Shown in pieces: positions 39,698-52,581 of a DNA stretch of 64,000 bases; within the stretch, counting starts at the first letter, position 1; each line of letters opens with the position of its first letter. The notes under the pieces are model-generated. The model had not been told where the DNA came from and searched no databases. It saw only the letters and a list, made by a program, of their open reading frames with translations. The position numbers and the translations under genes are program-made. The DNA lies in assembly GCA_009731375.1 (NCBI GenBank), contig BJOX01000171.1:501126-565125 (forward strand), in the 5' to 3' direction. Source of the stretch: Paulinella micropora. Taxonomy: Eukaryota; Cercozoa; Imbricatea; Euglyphida.

Positions 39698-39740
39698 ATG
39701 TATTGAGTGCCACCACTGAGAACAACTCCCAACAAACCCT
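38371..39740 (+). repeat. Higher-order array G: spacer with GATA, then TATG/TG tracts
   Basis: The spacer TTGAGTGCCACCACTGAGAA + CAACTCCCAACAACCCCTATG recurs about nine times (about 38436, 38530, 38617, 38725, 38879, 39130, 39330, 39464, 39705), with a short form (GTCAACAACCCCTATG) at 39030, 39252 and 39598. The first two copies sit beside GATA repeats and the rest beside TATG and TG, so the flanking microsatellite was switched while the spacer was kept. Confidence 0.9.
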
Positions 39741-40376
39741 ATGTATGTATATATGTATGTATGTATGTATGTATGTACGTATGTATGTATGTATGTATGT
39801 GTGTGTGTATGTGTGTGTGTATGTGTTTGAGTATGTGTGCGTGTGTGTATGTATGTATGTATGTATGTATGTACGCAGTGTATGTAGTGTATTTAGTGTA
39901 TGTAGTGTATGTATGTATGTATGTATGTGTGTGTATGTGTGTGTATGCATGTATTTATGTATGTATGTATGTATGTATGTATGTAGTGTATGTATGTATG
40001 TATGTATGTATGTACGTATGTACGTATGTATGTATGTATGTATGTATATATTGTTTGTGTGTATGTATGTATTTATGTATGTATTGTATGTATGTATGTA
40101 TGTATGTATGTATATGTATGTATGTATGTATGTATGTATGCATGCGTGCATGTATGTATGTATGTATGTATGTATGTATGTATGTGTGTATGTATGTATG
40201 TGTGTATGTATGTATGTATATGTATGTATATGTATGTATATGTATGTATGTATGTATGTATGTATGCATGTATGTGTATGTATGTGTATGTATGTATGTA
40301 TGTATGTATGTAGGTATGTAGGTATATGTATGTATGTATGTGTATATGTATGTAGGTATGTATGTAGGTATGTATG

Positions 40377-40408
<32 letters not shown>

Positions 40409-40562
40409 TGGTGTGTATGTGTGTGTGTGTATGTGTGTGTGTGTGTGTGTGTGCGTGTGTGTAGGTATGTTTGTTATGTATGTATATATGTACGTACGTA
40501 CGTACGTACGTATGTATGTATGCATGTATGTATGTATGTATTTACTGTATGTATGTATGTAC

Positions 40563-40604
<42 letters not shown>

Positions 40605-40785
40605 GTATGTAGGTATGTGGGTATGTATGTATGTATGTATGTATGTACGCATGCATGTATGTATGTATGTATGTATGTATGTATGTATGTATGTATGTGT
40701 GTGTGTGTGTAGGTATGTATGTACGTAGATATGTAGATATGTATGTATGTATGCATGGATGCATGTGTATGTATGTATGTAAACC
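39741..40785 (+). repeat. TATG/TG array
   Basis: About 1 kb of TATG with TGTG runs (40420-40465, 40566-40602) and rare ACGT variants. There is no spacer structure. Open frames of Met-Tyr-Val-Cys repeats are artefacts of the tract. Confidence 0.92.
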
Positions 40786-40817
40786 AGAAAACGACATGCA
40801 CAATCAACCCACTATAA

Positions 40818-40893
40818 TGGATAGATAGATAGATTGATAGATAGATAGATAGATAGGCAGATAGGCAGATAGATAGATAGATAGATAGATAGA
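40818..40893 (+). repeat. GATA tract
   Basis: A short GATA/GGCA tract leading directly into family-A copy 1. Confidence 0.9.
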
Positions 40894-41451
40894 TGAAATA
40901 TCGACTAATGTCAGAAAAAAGGAGCTTCTGATTTCGTCAACCAGGAAGTCTGTGGGTAAAGTATTAACCCGATGCCCAGCTAAGCCGTGATGTTTGCACG
41001 GAAGGGACTGATACAGGCAATACCAAAGCTCCCTAGTACCAGGCGGGGCCAGGGCTCGTTCCATAAAGCGCCCCTTGCAGAACGAGCTCCCACCTCCATT
41101 ACAGAGGGCCCAGTAAGCAGATGGAGTTTCGAGACTGTTCGACAGTCTAGTATAAACCGACAGAGCACTGTGGGTTTTATTCCGGGCTCAACAAGCGAGA
41201 AAGGGCACCCTGAGGGAACAGGATTGTGCTTCCCGTCGCTATTTCGGCATGTGACTTATAGGCGTATGGCTAGGCACACATAAGGCACCCCACCACGGGC
41301 CCAGCACACCCATACCATCCCCTAATTCTCTGTCTGTCGACAGATGGCACCCATTTCAAAAAAATCAAGCCCAAGAGAGGGTCAGTGACACCTCAAGTGA
41401 CTTGGTTCATTCCGTAGAGTAAGTGATAAGATCAACTGATGAAATATCGAC
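40894..41451 (+). repeat. Family-A 546-bp repeat, copy 1, full unit plus start of next
   Basis: The unit begins TGAAATATCGACTAATG at 40894. At 41440, exactly 546 bp later, the same start (TGAAATATCGAC) recurs and breaks off into GATA. Inside are a hairpin AGACTGT-TCG-ACAGTCT (41132-41148), a TCTGTCGACAGA palindrome near 41334 and a GGTTTTATTCC stretch that recalls a tRNA B box. Copies recur at 46929 and 61166. There is no open frame of note. Confidence 0.88.
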
Positions 41452-41573
41452 AGATGGATAGATAGATAGATAGATAGATAGATAGGTAGGTAGGTAGGTA
41501 GGTAGATAGATAAGTTTGGTCTATCAGCGCTGCATATCCGAAGACATACGCATAGATAGATAGATAGATAGAC

Positions 41574-41610
<37 letters not shown>

Positions 41611-41897
41611 TGTTGGATCTTTCAGCTCTGCATATCCGAAGACATAAGGTATCCATTCCACCCCGCCACCAGTTGGTGGCTGGGCAGCGGGCTGGAGATG
41701 GGCACTAGGTCCCGCAACTGTGGCAGTCTGACGGTTCTACGTGAGCCCTCTTATGTGTTGTGGGGTCTTTGAGTGTCTGGAACGGGGGAGTTGGGACTGG
41801 TGGGAGAGCTATTAGGCAGATATAGATAGATAGATAGATAGATAGATAGTATTGGGCGCGTGGTGAGATTGGTCGCGAGGTCGTTTAGAAACGACGT

Positions 41898-41934
<37 letters not shown>

Positions 41935-41964
41935 TGATAGATAGATTGATGGATTAGATTAGAT

Positions 41965-42003
<39 letters not shown>

Positions 42004-42175
42004 GATAGATAGATCAACAAAATTTTTATGGTTCACTGTTACCAATACTGGGAATAGATAGGTATAGATAGATAGATAGGTATAGATAGTTAGATAGATA
42101 GATAGATAGATAGATAGATATATAGATAGATAGATAGATATACAAATATGTATACCAAAAAACAGGCCCAGGTCG
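41452..42175 (+). repeat. GATA tracts with family-C pieces and a unique insert
   Basis: GATA/GGTA (41457-41512), family-C piece (41515-41552), GATA, second family-C piece (41611-41710), about 110 bp unique (41711-41820), then GATA and TTAGA tracts to 42140 with short unique joins. Confidence 0.85.
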
Positions 42176-42570
42176 CCCACCGTGCGGCCCGCGCGCGGTC
42201 AGAGTGGAAATAGACCATGATCCGGCCAATCATCAGGCCTGACGCAAATCGAATAGTAAAGTGGAAATGGACCCTGATCCGGCCAAGCATCAGGCCCAAC
42301 GCAAATAATTCATTAGTAGCAGTAGGAGAGTGGAAAAAGAACGTGATCAGGCCAATCGTTAGGCCTAACGCAAATAATTGAATCGTTGTAATAGTAGGTC
42401 AGAGTGGAAATAGAACATGATCCGGCTAATCATCAGGCATAACGCAAATAATTGGATAGTAGTAGTAGGAAAAAAGAAATAGACCATGATCTGGTCAATT
42501 GTCGGCCCTAACGCAAATAATTGAATATTAGTAGTAGCAGAGTGGAAATAGAACGTGATCCGGACAATCA
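42176..42570 (+). repeat. Higher-order array H: six units of about 60 bp
   Basis: The spacer AGAGTGGAAATAGACCATGA + TCCGGCCAATCATCAGGCC + TAACGCAAATAATTGAAT is repeated six times with 10-15% differences. It is followed by GTAGTAG trinucleotides that lengthen towards the right and become the AGT tract. Confidence 0.88.
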
Positions 42571-42645
42571 TTAGTAGTAGTAGTAGTAGTAGTAGTAGGA
42601 GTAGTAGTAGTAGTAGGAGTAGTAGTAGTAGTAGTAGTGGTAGTG

Positions 42646-42700
<55 letters not shown>

Positions 42701-42714
42701 TAGTGGTAGTAGTG

Positions 42715-42757
<43 letters not shown>

Positions 42758-43016
42758 AAGTAGTAGAAGTAGTAGAAGTAGTAGTAGTAGTAGGAGGAGC
42801 AGCAGCAGCAGCAGCAGAAGAAGAAGAAGAAGAATTAGAAGAAGAAGAGGAGGAGGAGGAGGAGGAGGAGGAGGAGAAGAAGAAGAAGAAGAAGAAGAAG
42901 AAGCAGAAGAAGCAGAAGAAGAAGAAAGAAGAAGAAGAAGAAGAAGAAGAAGAAGCAGAAGAAGCAGAAGAAGCAGAAGAAGAAGAAGAAGAAGAAGAAG
43001 AAGAAGAAGAAGAGAG
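42571..43016 (+). repeat. AGT tract grading into AGA/GGA homopurine tract
   Basis: AGT repeats (42571-42795) pass through AGC into AGA, GGA and AGA again (42810-43016). The last 230 bp are almost purely purine on this strand, with regular GCAGAA interruptions. Open frames of Ser, Val or Glu runs are artefacts. Confidence 0.92.
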
Positions 43017-43095
43017 ACCAAGATAGCAGAGCACTGTGGTAGTGATGCTTCCCAATACACCCTATATATATATATATACATATATATATATAAAC

Positions 43096-43191
<96 letters not shown>

Positions 43192-43372
43192 TATCTCCTG
43201 CCAATTGCTGAGCCAAAAGGCCATGTGCATCCAGTCCTCCATTCCATAAGGAAAGTCTCCACACCAATCGGTGGAATAAAGGAAGTGACGGCATAGAACA
43301 TTACTCTAGGAGCTTTATACCAATCAGCCCATNNNNNNNNNNTAATAATAACGTCACCTCGGGGTCGAAGCA
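43017..43372. other. TA, TG, AAT microsatellites, short unique piece and gap
   Basis: TA (43062-43115), TG (43116-43138), TAA (43150-43190), unique DNA 43191-43332, then ten N (43333-43342) and a 30-bp unique piece. Confidence 0.85.
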
Positions 43373-43635
43373 TCTGCACTGGTACAGGTCTTGGCATGAC
43401 GGCTGGCAACTTCAACACATCATCAACAACGACGAACGACAACGACAACGATGGTACAGGTCTTGGCACAACTCAACACATCATCAACAACGACAACGAC
43501 AACGATGGTACAGGTCTTGGCATGACGGCTGACGACTCCAACATCATCAACAACGACGTCGACAACGACAACGACAACGATGGTACAGGTCTTGGCATGA
43601 CGGCTGGCAACTTCAACACATCATCAACAACGACG
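43373..43635 (+). repeat. Higher-order array I: AAC/GAC tracts with a spacer, four units
   Basis: The spacer GGTACAGGTCTTGGCATGAC + GGCTGGCAACTTC occurs at about 43381, 43453, 43507 and 43581 between AACGAC repeats, and leads into the long trinucleotide tract. Confidence 0.88.
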
Positions 43636-43812
43636 ACGACAACGACAACAACAACGATGATAACGACAATAACGACAATAACGACGACGACAACGACGAC
43701 AATAACGACGACGACGACGACAACAACAACGACAACAACAACGACAACAACGACAACAACAACAACGACAACGACGACAATAACGACGACGACAATAACG
43801 ACAACAACGACG

Positions 43813-43843
<31 letters not shown>

Positions 43844-43905
43844 TAACGACGATAACGACAACGACGACAATAACGACGACGACAACGACGACAACAACGA
43901 CGACG

Positions 43906-43936
<31 letters not shown>

Positions 43937-44800
43937 TAACGACGACGACAACGACAAACAACGACAACGACAATAACGACAATAACGACGACGACAACGA
44001 CAACGACAACAACTATAACGACGACGACGACGACAACAATAACGACAATAGCGACAATAACGACGACGACGACGACAACAACAACGACAATAACGACAAT
44101 AACGACGACGACAACGACAACGACGACAATAACGACAATAAGGACGACGACAACGACAATAACGACAATAACGACGACGACAACGACAACGACAATAACG
44201 ACGAAGACACCGACAACAACAACGACAATAACGACAATAACGACGACGACAACGACAACAACAACGACGACAACGACAATAACGACAATAACGACGACGA
44301 CAACAACGACAACAACAACGACAACAACAACGACAACAACGACAACGACAACGACAGCAACGACAACAACGACGACGACGACGACAACGACAATAACGAC
44401 AATAACGACAATAACGAAGACGACAACGACAATAACGACAATAACGACGACGACAACAACAACGACAACAACAACAACGACAATAGCGACAAGAACGACG
44501 ACGACAACGACAACGACAACAACAATAACGACAATAACGACGACAACGACAATAACGACGACGACAACGACAACGACAATAACGACAATAACAACGACGA
44601 CAACGACAACGACAACGACAATAACGACAATAACGACGACGACAACGACAACAACGACAACAACGACAATAACGACAACGACAACGACAACACCGACAAT
44701 AACGACGACGATAACGACAACGACAACAACAACGACAATAACGACAATAACGACGATCACAACGACAACAACAACGACAACGACAACAATGACGACGACA
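43636..44800 (+). repeat. 1.15-kb AAC/GAC/AAT trinucleotide mosaic
   Basis: Nearly every triplet is AAC, GAC, AAT, AAA or ACG in phase, so five frames stay open for over 1 kb. A 516-codon frame of Asn/Asp (43396-44946, plus) follows from this. Larger blocks (GACAATAACGACAATAACGA) recur at irregular distances. Confidence 0.92.
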
Positions 44801-44940
44801 ATGTATGTATGTATGTACGTATGTATGTATGTACGCACGCACGTATGTATGTATGTACGCACGCACGTATGTATGTATGTATGTACGCACGTATGTATGT
44901 ATGTATGTATGTATGTACGTATGTATGTATGTATGTATTT
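44801..44940 (+). repeat. TATG/ACGC tract
   Basis: TATG repeats with regularly placed ACGCACGCACG blocks. Confidence 0.88.
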
Positions 44941-44944
44941 ACCT

Positions 44945-45036
44945 GATATGATCAGCCCCGAAGAGAAAATTATCAATCCAGCCCGCTGCCCCCCCAGTGC
45001 AGCCTAGAGATTAGATAGAGGGATATATATATATAT

Positions 45037-45077
<41 letters not shown>

Positions 45078-45208
45078 CAATCCAGCCCGCTGCCCCGCCA
45101 GTGCAGCCTAGAGATTAGATAGATAGAGGGATATATATATATATAGAAAATTATCAATCCAGCCCGCTGCCCCGCCAGTGCAGCCTAGAGATTAGATAGA
45201 TAGAGGGA

Positions 45209-45271
<63 letters not shown>

Positions 45272-45415
45272 CAATCCAGCCCGCTGCCCCGCCAGTGCAG
45301 CCTAGAGATTAGATAGATAGAGGGATATATATATATATATATATATATAGAGGTTAGCAGATAGGTAGGTAGGTAGGTAGAAAGTCATCAAGCCAGCCCA
45401 CTGCCCCCGTCGGTG
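44945..45415 (+). repeat. Higher-order array J: TA tracts with a CTGCCCCGCC spacer
   Basis: Four spacers TCAATCCAGCCCGCTGCCCC + GCCAGTGCAGCCTAGAGATTAGATAG (about 44974, 45077, 45154, 45271) lie between TA runs. A diverged fifth, with GGTA flanks, lies at 45387 and a sixth at about 45842. Confidence 0.9.
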
Positions 45416-46089
45416 TAGCCTTTTGATCGGTAGAAAGAAAGAAAGAAAGAAAGAAAGAAAAGGAAGAAAGAAAAGAAAAGAAAAGAAAGAAAAGAGAGAA
45501 AGAAAGAAAGAAAAGAAAGAAAAGAAAGAAAGAAAGAAAAGAAAAGAAAGGAAAGAAAGAAAGAAAGATAGATACATGGGTAGGCAGGTAGGTAGGAAGG
45601 TGGGTTGGTAGGAAGGTAGGTAGGAAGGTGGGTTGATAGGAAGGTAGGCAGGAAGGTGGGTTGGTAGGCAGGTAGGTAGGAAGGTGGGTTGATAGGAAGG
45701 TAGGTAGGAAGGTGGGCTGGTAGGAAGGTAGGTTAATAAGCCTGCAGATAGATAGATAGAATGATATATACCTAAGTAGGTAGGTCGGTTAGTAGGTGTA
45801 GGTAGGTAGGTAGGTAGGTAGTAGGAAGGTAAATAGAAAGTCATCAAGCCACCGCTGCCCACCTGTCCAGGCTACAGATGATAGATAGAGGGATATATAG
45901 ACATAGGTAGGTAGATAGGTGGGTAGGTAGGTAGGTAGGTAGGTTGGTAGGTATGTAGGTAGGTAGGTAGAAAGCCATATATATATATATAATATGTACA
46001 TTTGAATATAAATATGAATATAAATATAAATATAAAAAAATATAAATATAAATATAAATATAAATATATTATATATATATAAATATATA
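45416..46089 (+). repeat. GAAA, GGTA/AGGT and AAATAT tracts
   Basis: GAAA/AAAAG (45430-45568), GGTA with GGAAGGTGGGTTGGTA blocks (45575-45740), GGTA (45775-45835), a diverged array-J spacer (45839-45890), GGTA (45905-45970) and TA/AAATAT (45975-46089). Confidence 0.88.
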
Positions 46090-46135
46090 TATATATAATA
46101 CACTGCCCCGCCTGTGCAGGTTATTATTATTATAT

Positions 46136-46192
<57 letters not shown>

Positions 46193-46198
46193 ATATAT

Positions 46199-46274
<76 letters not shown>

Positions 46275-46317
46275 AATATATATATATATAATGCACTGCC
46301 CCGCCTGTGCAGGTTAT

Positions 46318-46363
<46 letters not shown>

Positions 46364-46406
46364 ATACACTGCCCCGCCTGTGCAGGTTATTATTTATATA
46401 TATATG

Positions 46407-46440
<34 letters not shown>

Positions 46441-46467
46441 ATACACTGCCCCGCCTGTGCAGGTTAT

Positions 46468-46528
<61 letters not shown>

Positions 46529-46549
46529 CACTGCCCCGCCTGTGCAGGT

Positions 46550-46593
<44 letters not shown>

Positions 46594-46662
46594 CACTGCC
46601 CCACCTGTGCAGGTGATTATATATACATATATTTAATACACTGCCCCGCCTGTGCCGGTTAT

Positions 46663-46665
<3 letters not shown>
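46090..46665 (+). repeat. Higher-order array K: TA tracts with a CTGCCCCGCC spacer, seven units
   Basis: The spacer AATACACTGCCCCGCCTGTG + CAGGTTATTA recurs seven times between TA runs of 30-190 bp. The core CTGCCCCGCC-N-GTGCAG is shared with array J. Confidence 0.92.
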
Positions 46666-46702
<37 letters not shown>

Positions 46703-46754
46703 CAATAGATAGACAGATAGACAGACAGATAGATAGACAGATAGACAGACAGAC

Positions 46755-46786
<32 letters not shown>

Positions 46787-46898
46787 GGATAGATAGATAG
46801 ATGGATGGATGGATGGCTGGGTGGCTGGCTGGGTGGGTGGGTGGATGGATGGATGGATGGATGATGGATGGATGGATGAATGGATAGATGGATAGGTG

Positions 46899-46928
<30 letters not shown>
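46662..46928 (+). repeat. GATA tract with GACA, GGAT and TGGC variants
   Basis: About 265 bp of GATA-type repeats leading into family-A copy 2. Confidence 0.9.
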
Positions 46929-46929
<1 letters not shown>

Positions 46930-47391
46930 GAGATATCGACTAACGTCAGAAAAAGGAGCTTCTGATTTCGTCAACCAAGGAAGTCTGTGGGCAAAGTATT
47001 AACCCGATGCCCAGCTAAGCCGTGATGTTTGCAAGGAAGGGACTGATACAGGCGATACCAAATCTCCCTAGTACCAGGCGGGGCCAGGGCTCGTTCCATA
47101 AGCGCCCCTTGCAGAACGAGCTCCCACCTCCATTACAGAGGACCCAGTAAGCAGATGCAGTTTCGAGACTGTTCGACAGTCTAGTATAAACCGACAGAGC
47201 ACTGTGGGTTTTATTCCGGGCTCAACAAGCGAGAAAGGGCACCCTGAGGGAACAGGATTGTGCTTCCCGTCGCTATTTCGGCATGTGACTTTTAGGCGTA
47301 TGGCTAGGCACACATAAGGCACCCCACCACGGGCCCAGCACACCCACACCATCCCCTAATTCTCTGTCTGTCGACAGATGGCACCCATTTC

Positions 47392-47395
<4 letters not shown>
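46929..47395 (+). repeat. Family-A 546-bp repeat, copy 2, 3' truncated
   Basis: Same start as the copy at 40894. It ends at GATGGCACCCATTTCAA and passes directly into GATA, so about the last 80 bp of the unit is missing. The internal hairpin and palindrome are conserved. Confidence 0.9.
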
Positions 47396-47426
<31 letters not shown>

Positions 47427-47656
47427 GTGTACATTTGTAGGTAGGTAGGTCGGTCGGTAGGTAGATTGATAGATAGATACAGGTAGGTAGGTAGGTCGGT
47501 AGGTAGGTAAGTAGGCAGGTAAGTAGGTAGGTAGGTAGGTAGGTTGATAAGATAGATATATAGATAGACCGATAGAGAAATACATGGAGAGGTAGATTAG
47601 ATAGACAGACAGACAGACAGACAGAACAACAAATAGCTAGTTGAACAACAAATAAA
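47396..47656 (+). repeat. GATA/GGTA tract and short unique join
   Basis: GATA and GGTA repeats with GGCA and GACA variants, then a 35-bp unique piece. Confidence 0.88.
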
Positions 47657-47940
47657 TAGCTGTTTGTCCTGAACCGTTGTATTTGCCGTTTTCGCTGTGC
47701 GGGCCGCCCGGGCCAAGATAACCTGCTCCTATATATATATATATATATATATGTATTTGCCGTTTTCGCTGTACGGGCCGCCCGGGCCAAGATAACCTGC
47801 TCCTATATATATAAATATATATATATATACATATATATACATATATATATGATATTATATATATATATACACATATATATATATGTATTTGCCGATTTCG
47901 CTGTACGGGCCGCCTGGACCAAGATAGCCTGCTCCTGTAT
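47657..47940 (+). repeat. Higher-order array L: TA tracts with a 55-bp spacer, three units
   Basis: The spacer GTATTTGCCGTTTTCGCTGT + GCGGGCCGCCCGGGCCAAGATAACCTGCTCCTA is found at about 47680, 47752 and 47884, separated by TA runs. Confidence 0.9.
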
Positions 47941-47994
47941 ATATATATGTATATATACATTTCTATATATATTATATTCTACATATATATATAT

Positions 47995-48071
<77 letters not shown>

Positions 48072-48072
48072 G

Positions 48073-48115
<43 letters not shown>

Positions 48116-48199
48116 CATATATACATATGTGTGTGTGTGTGTGTGTGTGTGTGTCTGTGTCCGTGTGTGTGTGTGTGTGTCCGTGTCCGTGTGTGTGTA

Positions 48200-48254
<55 letters not shown>

Positions 48255-48257
48255 TGC

Positions 48258-48325
<68 letters not shown>

Positions 48326-48390
48326 ATGTATGTATGTATGTAATCATGCATGTGTGTATGTACGTATGTATGTATGTATGTATGTATGTA
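47941..48390 (+). repeat. TA, CA, TG and TATG microsatellites
   Basis: TA (47941-47995), CA (48010-48092), TA (48092-48125), TG (48128-48322), TATG (48323-48390). CA followed by TG makes an inverted pair about a TA centre near 48110. Confidence 0.92.
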
Positions 48391-48698
48391 TGCATTGACC
48401 GCAGTTGGGGACGTTCAGGCTAAAGGAAATAGCCAAATCATATGTATGTATGTATGTTAGGTATGTATGTTAGGTATGTATGAGGTATGTATGTATGTAT
48501 GTATGTATGTATGTATGTATGTATGCATGTATGTATGTCTGTCTGTCTGTATGTAATACTATGTATGTATGTATGCATGTATGTATGTATGTATGTATGT
48601 ATGTCTCTATGTATGTATGTATGTATGTATGTATGTGTGTGTGTATGTATGCATTGACCGCAGTTGGGGACGTTCAGGCCAAAGGAAATAGCCAAACC

Positions 48699-48729
<31 letters not shown>

Positions 48730-48895
48730 TGTATGTCTGTATGCATGTATGTATGTATGTAATACTATGTATGTATGTATGTCTGTCTGTATGTCTGTCT
48801 GTATGCCTGTATGCATGTCTGTATGTCTGTATGTATGTATGCATTGACCGCAGTTGGGGACGTTCAGGCCAAAGGAAATAGCCAAGTGTAAAACG
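48391..48895 (+). repeat. Higher-order array M: TATG tracts with a 46-bp spacer, three units
   Basis: The spacer GCATTGACCGCAGTTGGGGA + CGTTCAGGCCAAAGGAAATAGCCAA lies at about 48391, 48650 and 48841. The end of the third copy is the beginning of array N. Confidence 0.9.
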
Positions 48896-49192
48896 ATAAG
48901 AAAAACAACGACCAGATGCTCCTATAGATACATACATAAATAAATACATAGATACATAGATATTTAGATATTTAGATAGATAGGTACATATATGTATATA
49001 TATATATTATACATATAATATATATATACAAATAGCAAAGTGTAAAAACGATAATATAAAACATATATATATATATACAAATAGCAAAGTGTCAAAACGA
49101 TAAGAAAAACAACGACCAGATGCTCCTATAGATACATACATAAATATATACATAGATACATAGATATTTAGATTTTTAGATACATACATACA

Positions 49193-49228
<36 letters not shown>

Positions 49229-50130
49229 TATTATATATATATATATATATATACACACACAAATAGCCAAGTGAAAAACGATAAGAAAAACAACAACCAG
49301 ATGCTCCTATAGATATATACATAAATAAATACATAGATGCATAGATATTTAGATAGATAGATACATATATATATATATATACAAATAGCCAAATGAAAAA
49401 CGATAGGAAAAACAACGACCCGATGCTCCTATAGATACATACACAAATAAATACACAGATACATAGATACTTAGTTTAGATATTTAGATAGATAGATACA
49501 TACATATATATATATATATTTTTATATATATATATATAATATATATATATTATATATATATACAAATAGCCAAATGAAAAACGATAAGAAAAACAACGAC
49601 CAGATGTTCCTATAGATACATACATAAATAAATACATAGATACATAGATATTTACATATATATATATGTATACATATACAAAAAGCCAAATGAAAAACGA
49701 TAAGAAAAACAACGACTAGATGATCCTAGGTAGATATATACATAGATAAATACATAGATACATACATATATATTATATATATATATATGTATATATACAA
49801 AAGCCAAATGAAAAACGATAAGAAAAACAACGACTAGATGATCCTATGTAGATATATACATAGATAAATACATAGATACATAAATAAATAGATAAATAGA
49901 TACATATATACAACGACTAGATGATCCTAGGTAGATACATACATAGATAAATATATAGATACATAGATACATTGATACATAGATACATAGATACATTGAT
50001 ACATAGATACACAGATGTTTCGATTACATAGATACATAGATACATAGATATATATACATACATAGATACATAGATACATATACATACAATTGCCAAATAC
50101 ATAGCGATAAGAAAAATAAGATATATACAA
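48885..50130 (+). repeat. Higher-order array N: spacer with GATA/CATA/TA tracts, about eight units
   Basis: The spacer ATAGCCAAATGAAAAACGAT + AAGAAAAACAACGACCAGATGCTCCTATAG recurs about every 100-180 bp. Later copies change step by step (CGACTAGATGATCCTAGG), moving towards array O. Confidence 0.9.
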
Positions 50131-50215
50131 ATACATAGATAAATACATAGATACATAGATAGATACTGAAAAACTTAGAAACATATGTACAAATATGTAT
50201 ATATATGTATATACA

Positions 50216-50249
<34 letters not shown>

Positions 50250-50331
50250 TACCAAATGCAAAGCAGTAAGAAAACTAACAGCTTGATAGTCATAGGTATA
50301 TATATGTACATATATGTATATATATATGTAT

Positions 50332-50383
<52 letters not shown>

Positions 50384-50431
50384 GACCAAATGCAAATCAG
50401 TACGAAAACTAACAGCTTGATAGTCATAGGC

Positions 50432-50467
<36 letters not shown>

Positions 50468-50474
50468 GTACATA

Positions 50475-50523
<49 letters not shown>

Positions 50524-50582
50524 CCAAATGGAAAGCAGTAAGAAAACTAACAGCTTGATAGTCATAGGTATATATATGTACA

Positions 50583-50619
<37 letters not shown>

Positions 50620-50820
50620 CATTACCAAATGCAAAGCAGTATGAAAACTAACAGGTGGATATATATATATATATATATATATAATATACCAAATGCAAAG
50701 CAGTAACAGCTAGATAGTCATAGGTAGATACATACATAGATAAATACATAGATGCATAGATACATAGATACATAGATACTTAGATATATAGATACTTAGA
50801 TATATACATAGATACATACA
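50131..50820 (+). repeat. Higher-order array O: TA tracts with a 45-bp spacer, five units
   Basis: The spacer TTACCAAATGCAAAGCAGTA + AGAAAACTAACAGCTTGATAGTCATAGG, at about 50251, 50383, 50521, 50623 and 50687, is alignable with the array-N spacer. A GATACATA tail follows (50725-50820). Confidence 0.9.
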
Positions 50821-50879
50821 TAATGTAGAATGAATAATGATAAGAAAAGGTATTTTATCTACATCTATCTATCTATTTG

Positions 50880-50930
<51 letters not shown>

Positions 50931-50935
50931 GTCTG

Positions 50936-50971
<36 letters not shown>

Positions 50972-51028
50972 CCTATCTATCTATCTATCTATCTATATAT
51001 ATATTTATCTATCTATCTATTTATCTAA

Positions 51029-51106
<78 letters not shown>

Positions 51107-51191
51107 GATACATAGATACTTAGATATATACATAGATAAATACACGATATCATATGAATATGATAAGAAAAGGTATTCTATCTATATCTAT

Positions 51192-51250
<59 letters not shown>

Positions 51251-51287
51251 CCTACCTATCTATTTATCTATCTACCTATCTATCTAC

Positions 51288-51353
<66 letters not shown>

Positions 51354-51475
51354 GATACATAGATACTTAGATATATACATAGATACATGCACAATGTCGA
51401 ATGAATATAGTGATAAGAAAAGGTATTCTATCTATATCTATTTATCTATCTATCTATCTATCTATCTATCCATCC

Positions 51476-51540
<65 letters not shown>
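50821..51540 (+). repeat. TCTA array with a 245-325-bp higher-order unit, three copies
   Basis: The spacer ATATGATAAGAAAAGGTATT (about 50835, 51160, 51411) precedes each TCTA block of 160-240 bp. TACATAGATACTTAGATATA follows the first two blocks. The third block runs into array P. Confidence 0.9.
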
Positions 51541-52230
<690 letters not shown>

Positions 52231-52508
52231 ACATATTTGTGGTCTGTTAGGTCGGCNNNNNNNNNNNNNNNNNNNNNNNNNNNNNNNNNNNNNNNNNNNN
52301 NNNNNNNNNNNNNNNNNNNNNNNNNNNNNNNNNNNNNNNNNNNNNNNNNNNNNNNNNNNNNNNNNNNNNNNNNNNNNNNNNNNNNNNNNNNNNNNNNNNN
52401 NNNNNNNNNNNNNNNNNNNNNNNNNNNNNNNNNNNNNNNNNNNNNNNNNNNNNNNNNNNNNNNNNNNNNNNNNNNNNNNNGGGGAGGGTACATACATACA
52501 TACATACA

Positions 52509-52540
<32 letters not shown>

Positions 52541-52550
52541 CATACATATA

Positions 52551-52581
<31 letters not shown>

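Noticed and set aside
40894-41451. A tRNA gene or clear tRNA-derived SINE in family A.
   Set aside because: Only a B-box-like stretch is seen; no A box at the right distance and no cloverleaf could be drawn.
43396-44946. A 516-codon Asn/Asp-rich frame.
   Set aside because: The triplet tract lacks stops in five frames by composition, and the flanking codons are microsatellite.
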